A stretch of 64,000 nt of DNA, taken from contig NZ_JANHLD010000001.1 in assembly GCF_028682455.1 (NCBI RefSeq), positions 62,001-126,000 of the forward strand, given 5' to 3'. Under the pieces are notes generated by a model that was given only the letters and a program-made list of their open reading frames with translations, was not told the DNA's origin and did no database searches. This document shows, piece by piece, positions 1-9,311 of the stretch (the stretch's first letter is position 1; each line of letters starts with the position of its first letter). The translations under genes were made by a program, and so were the position numbers. The stretch comes from Pseudomonas putida (lineage in GTDB: Bacteria > Pseudomonadota > Gammaproteobacteria > Pseudomonadales > Pseudomonadaceae).

Positions 1-1
1 C

Positions 2-88
2 GAGTGCCCGGAGCAGTACTTGTGGGCGCATCGGCGCTTCAAGTCGAGGCCGCCGGGGGCGCCGAAGCTGTACGCTAAACGGCGCTGA
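2..88 (+). CDS. lpxL: Lipid A biosynthesis lauroyl acyltransferase, C-terminal end (partial)
   Basis: Only the last 28 codons are present, running in from the left edge to a TGA. The peptide reads EQYLWAHRRFKSRPPG and then ends in a basic tail. The YLW-H-RFK-RP pattern is the conserved C-terminal motif of LpxL/HtrB-type acyltransferases, inner-membrane enzymes that add a secondary acyl chain to lipid A. The family call rests on this short motif alone; the paralogue LpxM or a related acyltransferase cannot be excluded. Confidence 0.65.
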   Translation, partial: ECPEQYLWAHRRFKSRPPGAPKLYAKRR

Positions 89-93
89 AGCGA

Positions 94-146
94 TCGCTGG
101 CAAGCCAGCTCCCACCAGGACCGTGTGGGTGCTGGCTTGCCAGCGA
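94..146. repeat. REP-type palindrome
   Basis: Two 16-bp arms (94-109 and 131-146) are perfect inverted copies around a short spacer, with the core GCTGGCAAGCCAGC typical of Pseudomonas REP elements. It lies between the lpxL tail and the patatin gene. An upstream GTG at 123 that would extend the patatin frame lies inside this repeat and is therefore an unlikely start. Confidence 0.8.
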
Positions 147-182
147 AGAAACCGTCACAACTCTCAGGAAGGGGCCTGCCAG

Positions 183-1328
183 ATGTCAGCACCGATCACC
201 GGATTGATCCTTTCTGGCGGCGGCGCCCGCGCCGCCTACCAGGTCGGCGTGCTCGCCGGCATTGCCGACCTGCTGCCCCCTGGCGCGGCGAATCCTTTTC
301 CGGTGATCGTCGGTACCTCGGCCGGGGCCATCAATGCGGTGACCCTGGCCAGTGGTGCCCTGCACTTTGGCGACGCGGTCCGCCGCCTGACCGGCTTCTG
401 GCAGGGCTTTCGCAGCCATCAGGTGCTGCGCAGCGACTGGCCCGGGGTGATTCGCCAGGCCAGTCGCTTCGTTGGCCACAGCCTGCTGGGGCTGGGCGCT
501 CCGGTTCCGGTGGCGCTACTCGACAGCTCCCCTTTGCGCCACCTGCTCAATGAGCACCTGGAATTGAGCGGCATTGCCCACGCCATCGAGCAGCGCTGCC
601 TGCACGCTGTGGCGGTGACTGCCTTTGGCTACGAGTCTGGCCAGGCGGTGACGTTCTTTCAGGGCAAGGGCGCCATCGACCCCTGGCTACGCCACCGGCG
701 CATCGGCCTGCCCACTCGCTTGAGCGTCGAGCACCTGTTGGCCAGTTCGGCGATTCCGTTGCTGTTTGCCCCCATCAAGCTGGGAGATGAGTACTTCGGT
801 GATGGCGCTGTGCGGCAGTCGGCACCGATCAGCCCGGCGTTGCACCTGGGCGCCAGCCGGGTCCTGGTGGTCGGTGTCAGTGGCAACCCGCAGCGACCCA
901 CCGAGGGCGGGCCGCGACCGCGCATTTACAGCGGCCAGCAACCGAGCCTGGCGCAGATCGGCGGGCACATGCTCAACAGCACGTTCATCGACAGCCTGGA
1001 AGACGATATCGAGCTGCTGCAGCGCCTCAATCACTTGAGCCACTTGATGCCGGAGCACCTGGAGCGTCGGCGCCTGGGCCTGACGCCGGTGGAGGTGCTG
1101 GTGGTTGCGCCAAGCCAGCCGCTGGACGAGATCGCTGCCCGTCATCGGCGTGACCTGCCCGCGGCCTTGCGTCTGTTTCTGCGCGGCCCGGGGGCGACCA
1201 AGACCAGTGGTGCGGGGGTACTTAGCTATTTGTTGTTCGAGGCGGGTTATTGCAGCGAGTTGATCGAGCTGGGGCGGCGTGATGCCTTGGCCAAGCGACG
1301 GGAGTTGTGTGGTTTTTTGGGGGTGTAG
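183..1328 (+). CDS. Patatin-like phospholipase family protein
   Basis: A 381-residue protein with the patatin fold. An oxyanion-hole glycine run, SGGGARAAYQVGVL, lies near residues 10-23. The nucleophile elbow GTSAG is near residue 45. The DGA motif carrying the dyad aspartate is near residue 208 (GDGAVR). Patatins are Ser-Asp acyl hydrolases acting on membrane lipids, and this one has no obvious signal peptide, so it is probably cytoplasmic. The ATG at 183 is preferred because it follows an AGGAAGGGG ribosome-binding site and because the longer frame starts within a REP repeat. Substrate unknown. Confidence 0.85.
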   Translation: MSAPITGLILSGGGARAAYQVGVLAGIADLLPPGAANPFPVIVGTSAGAINAVTLASGALHFGDAVRRLTGFWQGFRSHQVLRSDWPGVIRQASRFVGHSLLGLGAPVPVALLDSSPLRHLLNEHLELSGIAHAIEQRCLHAVAVTAFGYESGQAVTFFQGKGAIDPWLRHRRIGLPTRLSVEHLLASSAIPLLFAPIKLGDEYFGDGAVRQSAPISPALHLGASRVLVVGVSGNPQRPTEGGPRPRIYSGQQPSLAQIGGHMLNSTFIDSLEDDIELLQRLNHLSHLMPEHLERRRLGLTPVEVLVVAPSQPLDEIAARHRRDLPAALRLFLRGPGATKTSGAGVLSYLLFEAGYCSELIELGRRDALAKRRELCGFLGV

Positions 1329-1335
1329 TACCCAT

Positions 1336-1384
1336 CGCGGGGCAAGCCCGCTCCTACAGGAGCGGGCTTGCCCCGCGTTTTTTT
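1336..1384. terminator. REP-like hairpin acting as shared terminator
   Basis: A long, nearly perfect stem (CGCGGGGCAAGCCCGCTCC with its inverted copy, 3-nt loop) is followed by a run of T on the plus strand. It lies between the convergent patatin and mlaA-like genes and can terminate the patatin transcript. The arm sequence is the common Pseudomonas REP type seen again near 32,753. Confidence 0.75.
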
Positions 1385-2168
1385 ACTCGGCGATCTGCAG
1401 CTTGCGTGCCTCGGTATAGACGTAGCGCACCTTCTCGTACTCGAACGGTGAGTTCAGCTGGCCGTAGCGGAAGCGGGTGGTGTAGCGCTTGTCTACCGCC
1501 CGCAGCACGACGATTTCCGGATGATCGCGGCTCACTTCGGCGACGTTGAGGAAGTTGATCTGGTCCTCGGCGACAAAGTCCACCGCCAGCCCGCCGGTAT
1601 CGCGCAGGTTCGACGGCCCCAGGATCGGCAGCATCAAGTACGGCCCCTCAGGCACGCCATAGAAGCCCAGGGTCTGGCCGAAGTCTTCGCTTTGATACGG
1701 AAGGCCCATCTTGGTCGCCGGGTCCCACAAGCCGGCCACGCCGATGGTGGTGTTGAGCAGCAAGCGTGCGGTGATCTCCATCGAGCGCTGGCCCTTGAGC
1801 TGCAACAGGCTGTTGAGCAGGTTAGGCACATCGCCCAGGTTGCTGAAGAAATTACTGACCCCGGTGCGCACGAAGCTTGGGGTGATGTAGCGATAGCCGT
1901 TGACCACCGGCAGGAACACCCATTGGTCGAAGCGGTAGTTGAAGTGATACAGCCTGCGGTTCATCGGCTCGAACGGGTCGTAGACGTTGAGCGCGGCGAG
2001 GGTCGAGCGTTCGAACTCGCGCTGGTTGAGGCCGGGGTTGAACTTGAGTTCCTTGAGTGGCTCGGTGAAGCCGTCGGCCTCGACCACACTGGCGCGCGGT
2101 GCGGTTTCGTCCGCCTGGGCCAGACCGCTGGCCAGAAAAGCAGAAACAAGCAGAAGACGTTTAACCAC
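1383..2168 (-). CDS. mlaA: MlaA/VacJ family protein
   Basis: A 261-residue MlaA family protein, the outer-membrane component of the Mla phospholipid retrograde transport system. The family signature YDPFEPMNRRLYHFN is near residues 62-76, followed by the conserved GLWDPA and TLGFYGVPEGPYLMLPILGPS blocks. The start is a GTG (2166-2168) that overlaps the end of the upstream hydrolase gene by 8 nt, suggesting translational coupling. The N-terminus looks like a cleavable signal peptide ending at AQA-DE, but there is no lipobox cysteine, unlike E. coli MlaA, which is a lipoprotein. Confidence 0.88.
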   Translation of the reverse strand: MVKRLLLVSAFLASGLAQADETAPRASVVEADGFTEPLKELKFNPGLNQREFERSTLAALNVYDPFEPMNRRLYHFNYRFDQWVFLPVVNGYRYITPSFVRTGVSNFFSNLGDVPNLLNSLLQLKGQRSMEITARLLLNTTIGVAGLWDPATKMGLPYQSEDFGQTLGFYGVPEGPYLMLPILGPSNLRDTGGLAVDFVAEDQINFLNVAEVSRDHPEIVVLRAVDKRYTTRFRYGQLNSPFEYEKVRYVYTEARKLQIAE

Positions 2169-3459
2169 GGAAGAACTCCAGCATGGCGTCGCTGTTGACG
2201 CGGTAGTTGAGGTTGCCGCAATGGCCGCCGTGAGGGTAAACGGTCAAGCGATCGCCAAAGGTGCTACGAAGGAAACCAAGGTCGCCCGGCCCGAGGATGA
2301 CGTCGTCGGCGTTGTGCATGACGGCAATCTTCGAGCTGGTCTGAAGGTAGTCCTTGAGCGCGTACAAGCTGACCTGGTCGACCAGTTGCAACAGGCTGCC
2401 GCCGTCGGTACGGGCACGCCACATAGGAATGACCTGTTCGGTCAGGTAGCAATCGAAATCGCACTGCAGTGCACGTTTGAAGAATGGCGTGAGGCTGCTG
2501 CTTTCGCTGATCGGGTACTTGGGTGGCGTGATCAGCCCACGGCGGTTGACCAGATCGGAGGTAAAGGCGATGTCGGCCGACGAGAAACGGAACGAGGTGC
2601 CGATGACCATGGCCATCTGTTCGTTGGTCAGGTGCTGGCGTGATTGCTGGAAGTCATAAAGCAGGGCGTCGTTGAGGTCGATATAACCCTTCTGCTGGAA
2701 ATAACGGGTCAGCTTGGTCAGCACCAGCTCGTAGAAGGTAGTGCTGCTGTTGACGCCCTTGACCTCGGTCTGCACGAGCTTGTCGAGGTTGCTGATCGAG
2801 GTGTAGAGGTTGACCGGTGGGTTGAGCAGCAGCACACGCTTGAAGTTGAAGCTGCGCCGGGTTTCGTCCAGGTGGCTGACGAACGCCGCGTCAAGGGCAC
2901 CGAGGCTATAGCCGCTGAGGTAGTACTCGGTCACCGGCAGGCGCGGGTGCTGGGCGCGTACGCCCTGCATGACCCGGTACAGGTCTTCGGCATCTTCGCG
3001 GCTCACGCCCGGCGTGGCGAAGCGTGATGCCGAAATGATGAAGTCGAAGCTGGTGGGCGACGACAACTGCACCACGTGGTAGCCGGCCTTGTAGAACAGC
3101 TTCTTGAGGTATTCGTTGATGCTGCTGGAGTAGGGCGCCCCGGTGCCGGCAATCAGGAAAATCAGCGGCGCCGGGTGATCTTGTTTGGCCAGGCGGTACT
3201 TGAGCTGCTTCACCGCCCAGAAGTTGTCCGGCAGGGTGAACCCACGCTCGGGGCGCATGTTCAGGCTGTAGTCGGACTGATCGATGTCATCGTCGCTGGG
3301 CAGCTCCGGGCGCAGCTGCGGCGGTGTCGTGGCGATGGTGGCTTCGAACGGATTGGTAAGTGGGTACCCGTAGCTGGCAGCGTCGATATCCAGTGCCGAA
3401 GCGGACGCACTCAAGAATAGGCCGCCCGAGAGGGCAGCAAGGCGCAGTAATCGAAGCAT
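2161..3459 (-). CDS. Secreted alpha/beta-hydrolase fold protein
   Basis: A 432-residue protein with an N-terminal signal peptide (basic start, hydrophobic core, cleavage near SASA-LD). The nucleophile elbow GYSLG, a downstream HNADD acid region and a GGHCGN histidine near the C-terminus fit a Ser-Asp-His hydrolase. It is co-transcribed with the mlaA-like gene (8-nt overlap), hinting at a role in envelope lipid handling; that is inference. The ATG at 3457-3459 follows a GGGGA site. A longer frame to 3648 has no signal peptide at its N-terminus and is less likely. Confidence 0.7.
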   Translation of the reverse strand: MLRLLRLAALSGGLFLSASASALDIDAASYGYPLTNPFEATIATTPPQLRPELPSDDDIDQSDYSLNMRPERGFTLPDNFWAVKQLKYRLAKQDHPAPLIFLIAGTGAPYSSSINEYLKKLFYKAGYHVVQLSSPTSFDFIISASRFATPGVSREDAEDLYRVMQGVRAQHPRLPVTEYYLSGYSLGALDAAFVSHLDETRRSFNFKRVLLLNPPVNLYTSISNLDKLVQTEVKGVNSSTTFYELVLTKLTRYFQQKGYIDLNDALLYDFQQSRQHLTNEQMAMVIGTSFRFSSADIAFTSDLVNRRGLITPPKYPISESSSLTPFFKRALQCDFDCYLTEQVIPMWRARTDGGSLLQLVDQVSLYALKDYLQTSSKIAVMHNADDVILGPGDLGFLRSTFGDRLTVYPHGGHCGNLNYRVNSDAMLEFFRG

Positions 3460-3702
3460 CAACGAATCCCCAAAAAAGCAGCAGCAAAGTGCGTTACGCA
3501 GGCTAGGACCATCGTGTCCCTTGCAAAGTTGCCTGGCGCTCCGGCATTTATCGTCCCAGATGGTGCCGTTTGCGACCGTGGTACGGCAACAATTGGTTCC
3601 GTGTATCTTCAGTTCAAAGTAGCCGAGGTTCGCGCTTTTGCCTTGCATAGACGGCTTGGGCCTTTATGCTGGGCGCCGATTTCGACGATTCCGGAGTGTC
3701 TC

Positions 3703-4059
3703 ATGTCCCGCCGCTTGCCGCTGATCTTGTTGCTGCTGTGCCTGCCGATATGGCTGGCGGCAAGCTATGGGGTGCGCTACGTGCTGATGGAAGACGCCCA
3801 GTGGGTGGGTACCTGTGTCGAGCAGGCGCAACTGTGGCAATGCCAGGCCCGTTCGACGCTGGGCTTGTTGATTCACTTCAGGGTGATTGCCTGGACCGCA
3901 CTGGTGCTGGCGTTGCTGGCCCAGGTGATCCCTGCGCGGGGTGGCTGGCGCGTCGCGGTGCTGGCGCTTGTGTTCGGGATTCCGGCGCTGGTGTTGTATA
4001 GCGCCAGTATCGCGGTATTTGCGGTGGTACTCGCGGGGTTGCGGTTGGTTCGCCGCTAG
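3703..4059 (+). CDS. Small inner-membrane protein of unknown function
   Basis: A 118-residue protein with three hydrophobic segments (roughly residues 5-25, 52-75 and 82-112), basic ends and two cysteines in a short periplasmic-type loop (TCVEQAQLWQCQ). I do not recognise a family. The ATG at 3703 follows a GGAG site (3693-3696). It is convergent with the GH17 gene. Confidence 0.6.
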   Translation: MSRRLPLILLLLCLPIWLAASYGVRYVLMEDAQWVGTCVEQAQLWQCQARSTLGLLIHFRVIAWTALVLALLAQVIPARGGWRVAVLALVFGIPALVLYSASIAVFAVVLAGLRLVRR

Positions 4060-4088
4060 AGCGATCGCGGGCATGCCCCGCGAACATT

Positions 4089-5645
4089 TCAGGACGCCAG
4101 ACGCATCCGCAAACTGCGCCACAACGCCCCGACCATCAATACACTCACGCCTGCCCATGCCAGCGCCTGCTGGTTGCTCAACCCTTCCTGGAACAGCTGT
4201 GGCGCAATCCCGGTACCGACGATAAACGCCAGCAAGCCGATCTCCGCCCGCGGCCCTCTTACCGGGCGCAACAGGTAGACCACGGCCGGCACCACCAGTG
4301 CCGCGCTCGGGAAGGTGCGATAGCGCGGGTCGAACACCAGCGCCAGCATGCTCACGGCCGCGGCAAAGCCGGCGGCGGCCAGCCACCAGCCGGCACGCGC
4401 CTGGAGCCAGGCGAAGGTCCGTTCGCGCCAGCCATCGCGTGCGGACAGCGCCAGCACACCATGGGCCAGCACGATCAGGTTCAGCCCGGCCAGCAGGATG
4501 GCCCAGACCCATTCGCCGGCAAAGCGGCTGTTGATGCGTACCAGCTCGCCCCACAACCCCAGGCTGGCGGCGCCCAGGGCGGCCAGCAACGGCAGGAGCA
4601 GGGCGGCCCGGGTGCTGCGCACGCGACCGGCCAGCAGCAGGGTGACGAAAAACAGCACGACACTAGCGGCCAGCCATTGCGGCCACAGCGCCAGGTTGCT
4701 CACCGGGCCTTCGAGAATGCCCTTGTCCTGGCGGTCGGCATCGTACAGCCCCCAGTAGCCGCCCACTGCGCCCTCGCTGGCGCGCTTCCAGGGCTGGTCG
4801 AAGGCTTCGATCAGGTTGTAGTGCCAACCGTTCCGTTCGGCCATGGCGACAAAGCCGCGGATAAAACGCGCTTCGTTGACCGGGCTGGGCAGGGCGGTTT
4901 CGCGCTGGCGGCCTTCGCTCGGCCAGCCGGTTTCGCCTATGACGATATCCTTGGGGGCAAAGCGGTTGCCGAACACTTGGCGAATCTCGCCGACATGGCG
5001 CAGGGCATCGTCGATACCTCGCGGATCATCTTCCCAGTAGGGCAGCAGGTGAATGGTCAGGAAGTCCACGGCCGGGGCGATTTGCGGATACTGCAGCCAG
5101 AACTCCCAGACGTCGGCATAGGTCACCGGCACACTGACCTCGCGCTTGACCTGTGCGATCAGGCTGGCCAGTTGCGGGCCGGTGACTTCCTTGCGCAGCA
5201 GGGCTTCGTTACCGACGATCACTGCCTTGACTACATCCGGGTTGGCATTGGCGGCAGCGATCAGGGCCTTGACCTCTTTCTGGGTATCGACCGGATTGGC
5301 GTTGACCCAGGCGCCGAGCATGACTTTCAGGCCGTGCTTGCGGGCAAGTTCTGGAATGGCCTCGAGGCCTGTCATGGAGTAGGTCCGCACGCACTCGAAG
5401 CGCTGGGCCAGCAAGGCGAAATCCGCATCCATGCGTGCCGGTCGCAGCTGGAAAGGCTGATCGAAGGGCGACTGGTCCTTGTCGAACGGGGTGTAGGACG
5501 CGCACTGCAGTTTGTGCGTGGCACTGGCCGCATCCGGCAGCACCACCGGCTTGCCCAGGCCGTACCACAGCCCGCCCAGCGCCAGGAGGCCAAGCAGGCA
5601 GGCGAACAGATAAGGCAGCAGCGCAAAGCGGGCAGTCGAGGACAT
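4089..5645 (-). CDS. Membrane-bound glycoside hydrolase family 17 protein (beta-glucan synthesis/remodelling)
   Basis: A 518-residue protein: one N-terminal membrane segment (about 8-30), a GH17 domain (about 45-310) and a C-terminal block of about seven membrane helices. The two GH17 catalytic glutamates are visible in VIVGNEAL (acid/base) and VIGETGWPS (nucleophile). Bacterial GH17 proteins of this layout are linked to cyclic or linear beta-glucan formation, sometimes annotated beta-(1-6)-glucan synthase. There is no GT2 domain, so it would remodel rather than polymerise unless a partner synthase exists elsewhere. Confidence 0.8.
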   Translation of the reverse strand: MSSTARFALLPYLFACLLGLLALGGLWYGLGKPVVLPDAASATHKLQCASYTPFDKDQSPFDQPFQLRPARMDADFALLAQRFECVRTYSMTGLEAIPELARKHGLKVMLGAWVNANPVDTQKEVKALIAAANANPDVVKAVIVGNEALLRKEVTGPQLASLIAQVKREVSVPVTYADVWEFWLQYPQIAPAVDFLTIHLLPYWEDDPRGIDDALRHVGEIRQVFGNRFAPKDIVIGETGWPSEGRQRETALPSPVNEARFIRGFVAMAERNGWHYNLIEAFDQPWKRASEGAVGGYWGLYDADRQDKGILEGPVSNLALWPQWLAASVVLFFVTLLLAGRVRSTRAALLLPLLAALGAASLGLWGELVRINSRFAGEWVWAILLAGLNLIVLAHGVLALSARDGWRERTFAWLQARAGWWLAAAGFAAAVSMLALVFDPRYRTFPSAALVVPAVVYLLRPVRGPRAEIGLLAFIVGTGIAPQLFQEGLSNQQALAWAGVSVLMVGALWRSLRMRLAS

Positions 5646-5868
5646 GGATCGAACCGTCAGGAAGCAAAGCCGGCAATACTACCTGCAATTGGCGCCAGCT
5701 AAAGCCTTGGCGTGCAAAGATCCCGGGGCTGATGGTGCGCGATATAGCGATAAACGTTACTGGCCATGTGATGTCGTTTCTCGGTGTTTCGACGTCGTTG
5801 TCAGAGCAGGTCGGCAGGCACCCGAGGTTGATGATGAAGCTTCCGTGACGTGATGAGGGGAAGCTTTG

Positions 5869-6717
5869 ATGAAAATGCGACGACTCCTGGGGGTGGGTAC
5901 CGCCCTGGCAATGGCTATCGGTGTGGGGCAGGCGATGGCCAAGGAAGTAAGCATCGGCTACGTCGATGGCTGGTCCGACAGTGTGGCGACCACCAACGTA
6001 GCGGCCGAAGTGATCAGGCAGAAGCTCGGTTACGACGTCAAGCTGCAGGCCGTGGCCACCGGGATCATGTGGCAGGGGGTCGCCACCGGCAAGCTCGATG
6101 CCATGCTCTCGGCCTGGCTGCCGGTGACTCATGGCGACTACTGGACCAAGAACAAATCCAACGTGGTCGACTACGGCCCCAACTTCAAGGATGCCAAGAT
6201 CGGCCTGATCGTCCCCGAATACGTCAAGGCGCAGTCGCTGGCCGACCTCAAGGCCGACGACAGCTTCAAGAAAAAGATCGTCGGTATCGATGCCGGCTCC
6301 GGCGTCATGCTCAAGACTGACCAGGCCATCAAGGACTACGACCTGACCGGCTACAAGCTCCAGGCCAGCTCCGGTGCAGCCATGACCTCGGAATTGGGCC
6401 GCGCCTATGCCAAGCAACAGTCCATCGCCGTCACCGGCTGGGTGCCGCACTGGATGTTCGCCAAGTGGAAGTTGCGTTTCCTCGAAGACCCGAAAGGCGT
6501 TTATGGCGCCGCCGAAACCGTCAACAGCATCGGTAGCAAGGAACTGGCAACCAAGGCACCGGAGGTCGCCGAATTCCTGAAGAAGTTCCAGTGGCAGTCC
6601 AAGGACGAAATCGGAGAGGTCATGTTGGCCATTCAAGAGGGCGCAAAACCCGAAGCGGCCGCCAAGGACTGGGTGGCCAAGCACCCTGAGCGCGTCGCCG
6701 AGTGGACCGCTAAATAA
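5869..6717 (+). CDS. Glycine betaine/quaternary-amine ABC transporter substrate-binding protein
   Basis: A 282-residue periplasmic binding protein of the OpuAC/ProX type. A signal peptide ends at AMA-KE. The mature part begins EVSIGYVDGWSD, and tryptophans expected to form the aromatic cage for the trimethylammonium group occur in GIMWQG, SAWLP and GWVPHWMFAKW. The ATG at 5869 follows GAGGGGA with good spacing. No permease or ATPase gene is adjacent, so it is an orphan binding protein that probably serves a shared choline/betaine/carnitine permease encoded elsewhere, as CaiX, BetX and CbcX do in pseudomonads. The exact ligand cannot be told. Confidence 0.85.
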   Translation: MKMRRLLGVGTALAMAIGVGQAMAKEVSIGYVDGWSDSVATTNVAAEVIRQKLGYDVKLQAVATGIMWQGVATGKLDAMLSAWLPVTHGDYWTKNKSNVVDYGPNFKDAKIGLIVPEYVKAQSLADLKADDSFKKKIVGIDAGSGVMLKTDQAIKDYDLTGYKLQASSGAAMTSELGRAYAKQQSIAVTGWVPHWMFAKWKLRFLEDPKGVYGAAETVNSIGSKELATKAPEVAEFLKKFQWQSKDEIGEVMLAIQEGAKPEAAAKDWVAKHPERVAEWTAK

Positions 6718-6747
6718 TGGCTTAAGGCCTCTATCTGGCACCTTCCA

Positions 6748-6785
6748 GGGCCGCAGCATCGCAAATGATGCTGCGGCCCTTGTCG
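6748..6785 (+). terminator. Rho-independent terminator of the binding-protein gene
   Basis: A 13-bp perfect GC-rich stem (GGGCCGCAGCATC and its complement) with a 6-nt loop, followed by TTGTCGTT. It lies about 30 nt after the binding-protein stop and separates it from the yjcH-actP operon. Confidence 0.8.
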
Positions 6786-6909
6786 TTCAAGGCTGTTACC
6801 GATTTGGTAAAACACTGTTGCATCTAAGACTAAGGTCGTCTGGAGCGCGTCCGAAGGCAGCATAAAGTGGAGTGGGTTCTACCTAATCTGTGCTGCGAGG
6901 ACAAAAACA

Positions 6910-7221
6910 ATGAACGACAGCATTTACCTCTCGATACAAAACAGCCCGCGGTTCAAGGAGCTGGTTTCAAAACGCGAACGTTTCGCCTGGATTCTCTCGG
7001 CGATCATGCTCGGTCTCTACTCCGCTTTCATCCTGTTGATCGCCTATGGCCCGCAAATCCTGGGTGCCAAGCTCAGCCCCGACTCTTCCGTGACGTGGGG
7101 AATTCCCCTGGGTGTCGGTTTGATCCTCTCTGCCTTCGTGCTTACCGCGATCTACGTACGTCGCGCCAACGGTGAGTTCGACGAGATGAACAAAGCGATC
7201 CTCAAGGAGGCACAGCAATGA
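6910..7221 (+). CDS. yjcH: DUF485 inner-membrane protein (YjcH-like)
   Basis: A 103-residue DUF485 protein with two membrane helices (about 28-50 and 62-85), starting [25 protein letters not shown] as usual for the family. It immediately precedes actP and overlaps it by 4 nt (ATGA), the standard arrangement in which this small protein accompanies the acetate permease. Its exact role is unknown. Confidence 0.9.
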   Translation: MNDSIYLSIQNSPRFKELVSKRERFAWILSAIMLGLYSAFILLIAYGPQILGAKLSPDSSVTWGIPLGVGLILSAFVLTAIYVRRANGEFDEMNKAILKEAQQ

Positions 7222-8876
7222 TCCGGCGTCTTCTGGCAACTCTGGCCTTCGGCATTTTCGCACCCGCCGTCTGGGCCGCCGACGCCCTTACCGGCGAGGT
7301 GCACAAGCAACCCTTGAACGTTGCGGCGATCCTGATGTTCGTCGCTTTCGTCGGTGCCACCCTGTGCATCACCTACTGGGCTTCCAAGCGTAACAAGTCT
7401 GCCTCCGACTACTATGCCGCTGGCGGACGCATCACCGGTTTCCAGAACGGTCTGGCAATCGCCGGCGACTACATGTCGGCAGCGTCCTTCCTGGGTATTT
7501 CCGCCCTGGTGTTCACCTCTGGCTACGACGGCCTGATCTACTCGATCGGCTTCCTGGTCGGCTGGCCGATCATTCTGTTCCTGATCGCCGAACGCCTGCG
7601 CAACCTGGGTAAATACACCTTTGCCGACGTGGCCTCCTACCGCCTCGGGCAAAAAGAAATCCGCACCCTGTCGGCCTCCGGCTCGCTGGTGGTGGTGGCG
7701 TTCTACCTGATCGCGCAGATGGTCGGTGCCGGCAAGCTGATCCAGCTGCTGTTCGGCCTGGACTACCACGTGGCGGTCATCCTGGTGGGTATCCTGATGT
7801 GCATGTACGTGCTGTTCGGCGGCATGCTCGCGACCACCTGGGTACAGATCATCAAGGCAGTGTTGCTGCTCTCCGGTGCCAGCTTCATGGCGCTGATGGT
7901 GATGAAACACGTCAACTTCGACTTCAATGCCCTGTTCTCCGAAGCCATCAAGGTCCACCCCAAGGGTGAAGCGATCATGAGCCCGGGCGGCCTGGTCAAA
8001 GATCCGATCTCGGCATTCTCCCTCGGCCTGGCACTGATGTTCGGTACCGCTGGCCTGCCGCACATCCTGATGCGCTTCTTCACCGTCAGCGACGCCAAGG
8101 AAGCACGCAAGAGCGTCCTGTATGCCACCGGTTTCATCGGCTACTTCTACATCCTGACCTTCATCATCGGCTTCGGCGCGATCCTGCTGGTCAGCACCAA
8201 CCCGGAATTCAAGGACGCTGCAGGCGCCCTGATCGGTGGCAACAACATGGCGGCGGTGCACCTGGCCGATGCCGTGGGTGGCAGTGTGTTCCTGGGCTTC
8301 ATCTCGGCGGTGGCGTTCGCGACCATCCTGGCGGTGGTTGCAGGCCTGACCCTGGCTGGTGCCTCGGCGGTGTCCCACGACCTGTATGCCAGCGTGATCA
8401 AGAAGGGCAAGGCCAACGAGAAGGATGAAATCCGCGTCTCGAAGATCACCACTGTCGCCCTGGGCGTGTTGGCGATCGGCTTGGGCATTTTGTTCGAAAG
8501 CCAGAACATCGCCTTCATGGTGGGCCTGGCGTTCTCGATCGCTGCCAGCTGCAACTTCCCGGTCCTGCTGCTCTCGATGTACTGGAAGAAGCTGACCACC
8601 CGTGGCGCCATGATTGGCGGCTGGATGGGCCTGGTCAGTGCCGTGGCGCTGATGATCCTTGGCCCGACCATCTGGGTGCAGATCCTCGGCCACGAGAAAG
8701 CCATCTACCCGTACGAGTACCCGGCGCTGTTCTCGATGATCATCGCCTTCGCAGGGATCTGGTTCTTCTCGATCACTGACAAGTCCAAGGCGGCTGATGA
8801 AGAACGTGCGCTGTTCTTCCCGCAGTTCGTTCGTTCGCAGACGGGCCTGGGCGCCAGCGGTGCGGTATCGCACTGA
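7218..8876 (+). CDS. actP: Cation/acetate symporter ActP
   Basis: A 552-residue sodium:solute symporter (SSS family) with a signal-like first segment and about 13 membrane helices. The early region contains the [33 protein letters not shown] stretch (cut here as motif region 54-86) typical of acetate permeases. The start codon overlaps the yjcH stop and has an AAGGAGG site inside yjcH. Function: uptake of acetate and other short monocarboxylates with sodium or protons. Confidence 0.93.
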   Translation: MIRRLLATLAFGIFAPAVWAADALTGEVHKQPLNVAAILMFVAFVGATLCITYWASKRNKSASDYYAAGGRITGFQNGLAIAGDYMSAASFLGISALVFTSGYDGLIYSIGFLVGWPIILFLIAERLRNLGKYTFADVASYRLGQKEIRTLSASGSLVVVAFYLIAQMVGAGKLIQLLFGLDYHVAVILVGILMCMYVLFGGMLATTWVQIIKAVLLLSGASFMALMVMKHVNFDFNALFSEAIKVHPKGEAIMSPGGLVKDPISAFSLGLALMFGTAGLPHILMRFFTVSDAKEARKSVLYATGFIGYFYILTFIIGFGAILLVSTNPEFKDAAGALIGGNNMAAVHLADAVGGSVFLGFISAVAFATILAVVAGLTLAGASAVSHDLYASVIKKGKANEKDEIRVSKITTVALGVLAIGLGILFESQNIAFMVGLAFSIAASCNFPVLLLSMYWKKLTTRGAMIGGWMGLVSAVALMILGPTIWVQILGHEKAIYPYEYPALFSMIIAFAGIWFFSITDKSKAADEERALFFPQFVRSQTGLGASGAVSH

Positions 8877-8893
8877 TTGAGTTCGGCACGATG

Positions 8894-8923
8894 AAAAAGG
8901 CAGCCCGCAGGCTGCCTTTTTTA
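8894..8923. terminator. Bidirectional terminator between actP and the DUF3309 gene
   Basis: The stem AAAAAGGCAGCC / GGCTGCCTTTTT with a 4-nt loop has A and T runs on both sides, so it can stop transcription from either direction. It is 18 nt after the actP stop and 5 nt beyond the stop of the minus-strand DUF3309 gene. Confidence 0.88.
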
Positions 8924-8927
8924 TTGC

Positions 8928-9080
8928 CTAGATTTTGCCTAGCAAGAGCAGGATCAACAGGATGATCAATACCGTACCAATGATGCCGGAGGGGCCATAA
9001 CCCCAACTTCTGGAGTGCGGGAAGACAGGTAAACCACCGATCAACAGCAGTATCAGAATGATGATGAGTATGGTGCCCAT
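8928..9080 (-). CDS. DUF3309 small hydrophobic protein
   Basis: A 50-codon gene starting MGTILIIILILLLIGGLP, then a short polar turn FPHSRSWGYGPSG, then a second hydrophobic stretch ending LLGKI. This two-helix hairpin is the DUF3309 family, common in proteobacteria, with no known function. Its TAG sits 4 nt from the bidirectional terminator, and an AGGACAC stretch lies just upstream of the ATG. Confidence 0.8.
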   Translation of the reverse strand: MGTILIIILILLLIGGLPVFPHSRSWGYGPSGIIGTVLIILLILLLLGKI

Positions 9081-9311
9081 GGCAGTGTCCTTGTTTGGCT
9101 GGAGAGGGTAGGCGTATCACTTGATCCATCTGTTCGGTCATGCGTTTCATGCCCGCCTGTAAATTCCGACTCCCGCCATCACTGAAAAGTTTAATAAAGC
9201 GGTTTCACCACCGTTTGCACCGGCCATTCAGCATCCTGATACAGCGTGGGTGAGGGCCTTGCCTTCGCTACACTGGCGCTAACTTTCCAGAACAGTACAA
9301 GGCGTCCCGCT

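Noticed and set aside
123..182. Upstream extension of the patatin gene
   Set aside because: The 20 extra codons lie in or beside a REP repeat and lack a ribosome-binding site, whereas ATG 183 has one.
7152..8873. 573-codon open frame on the minus strand opposite actP
   Set aside because: It is the mirror of actP codon bias in high-GC DNA; the composition (Gln, His, Asp-rich, no domain) is that of a shadow frame. The same applies to long antisense frames opposite pap, gyrA, fumC and rpsA.
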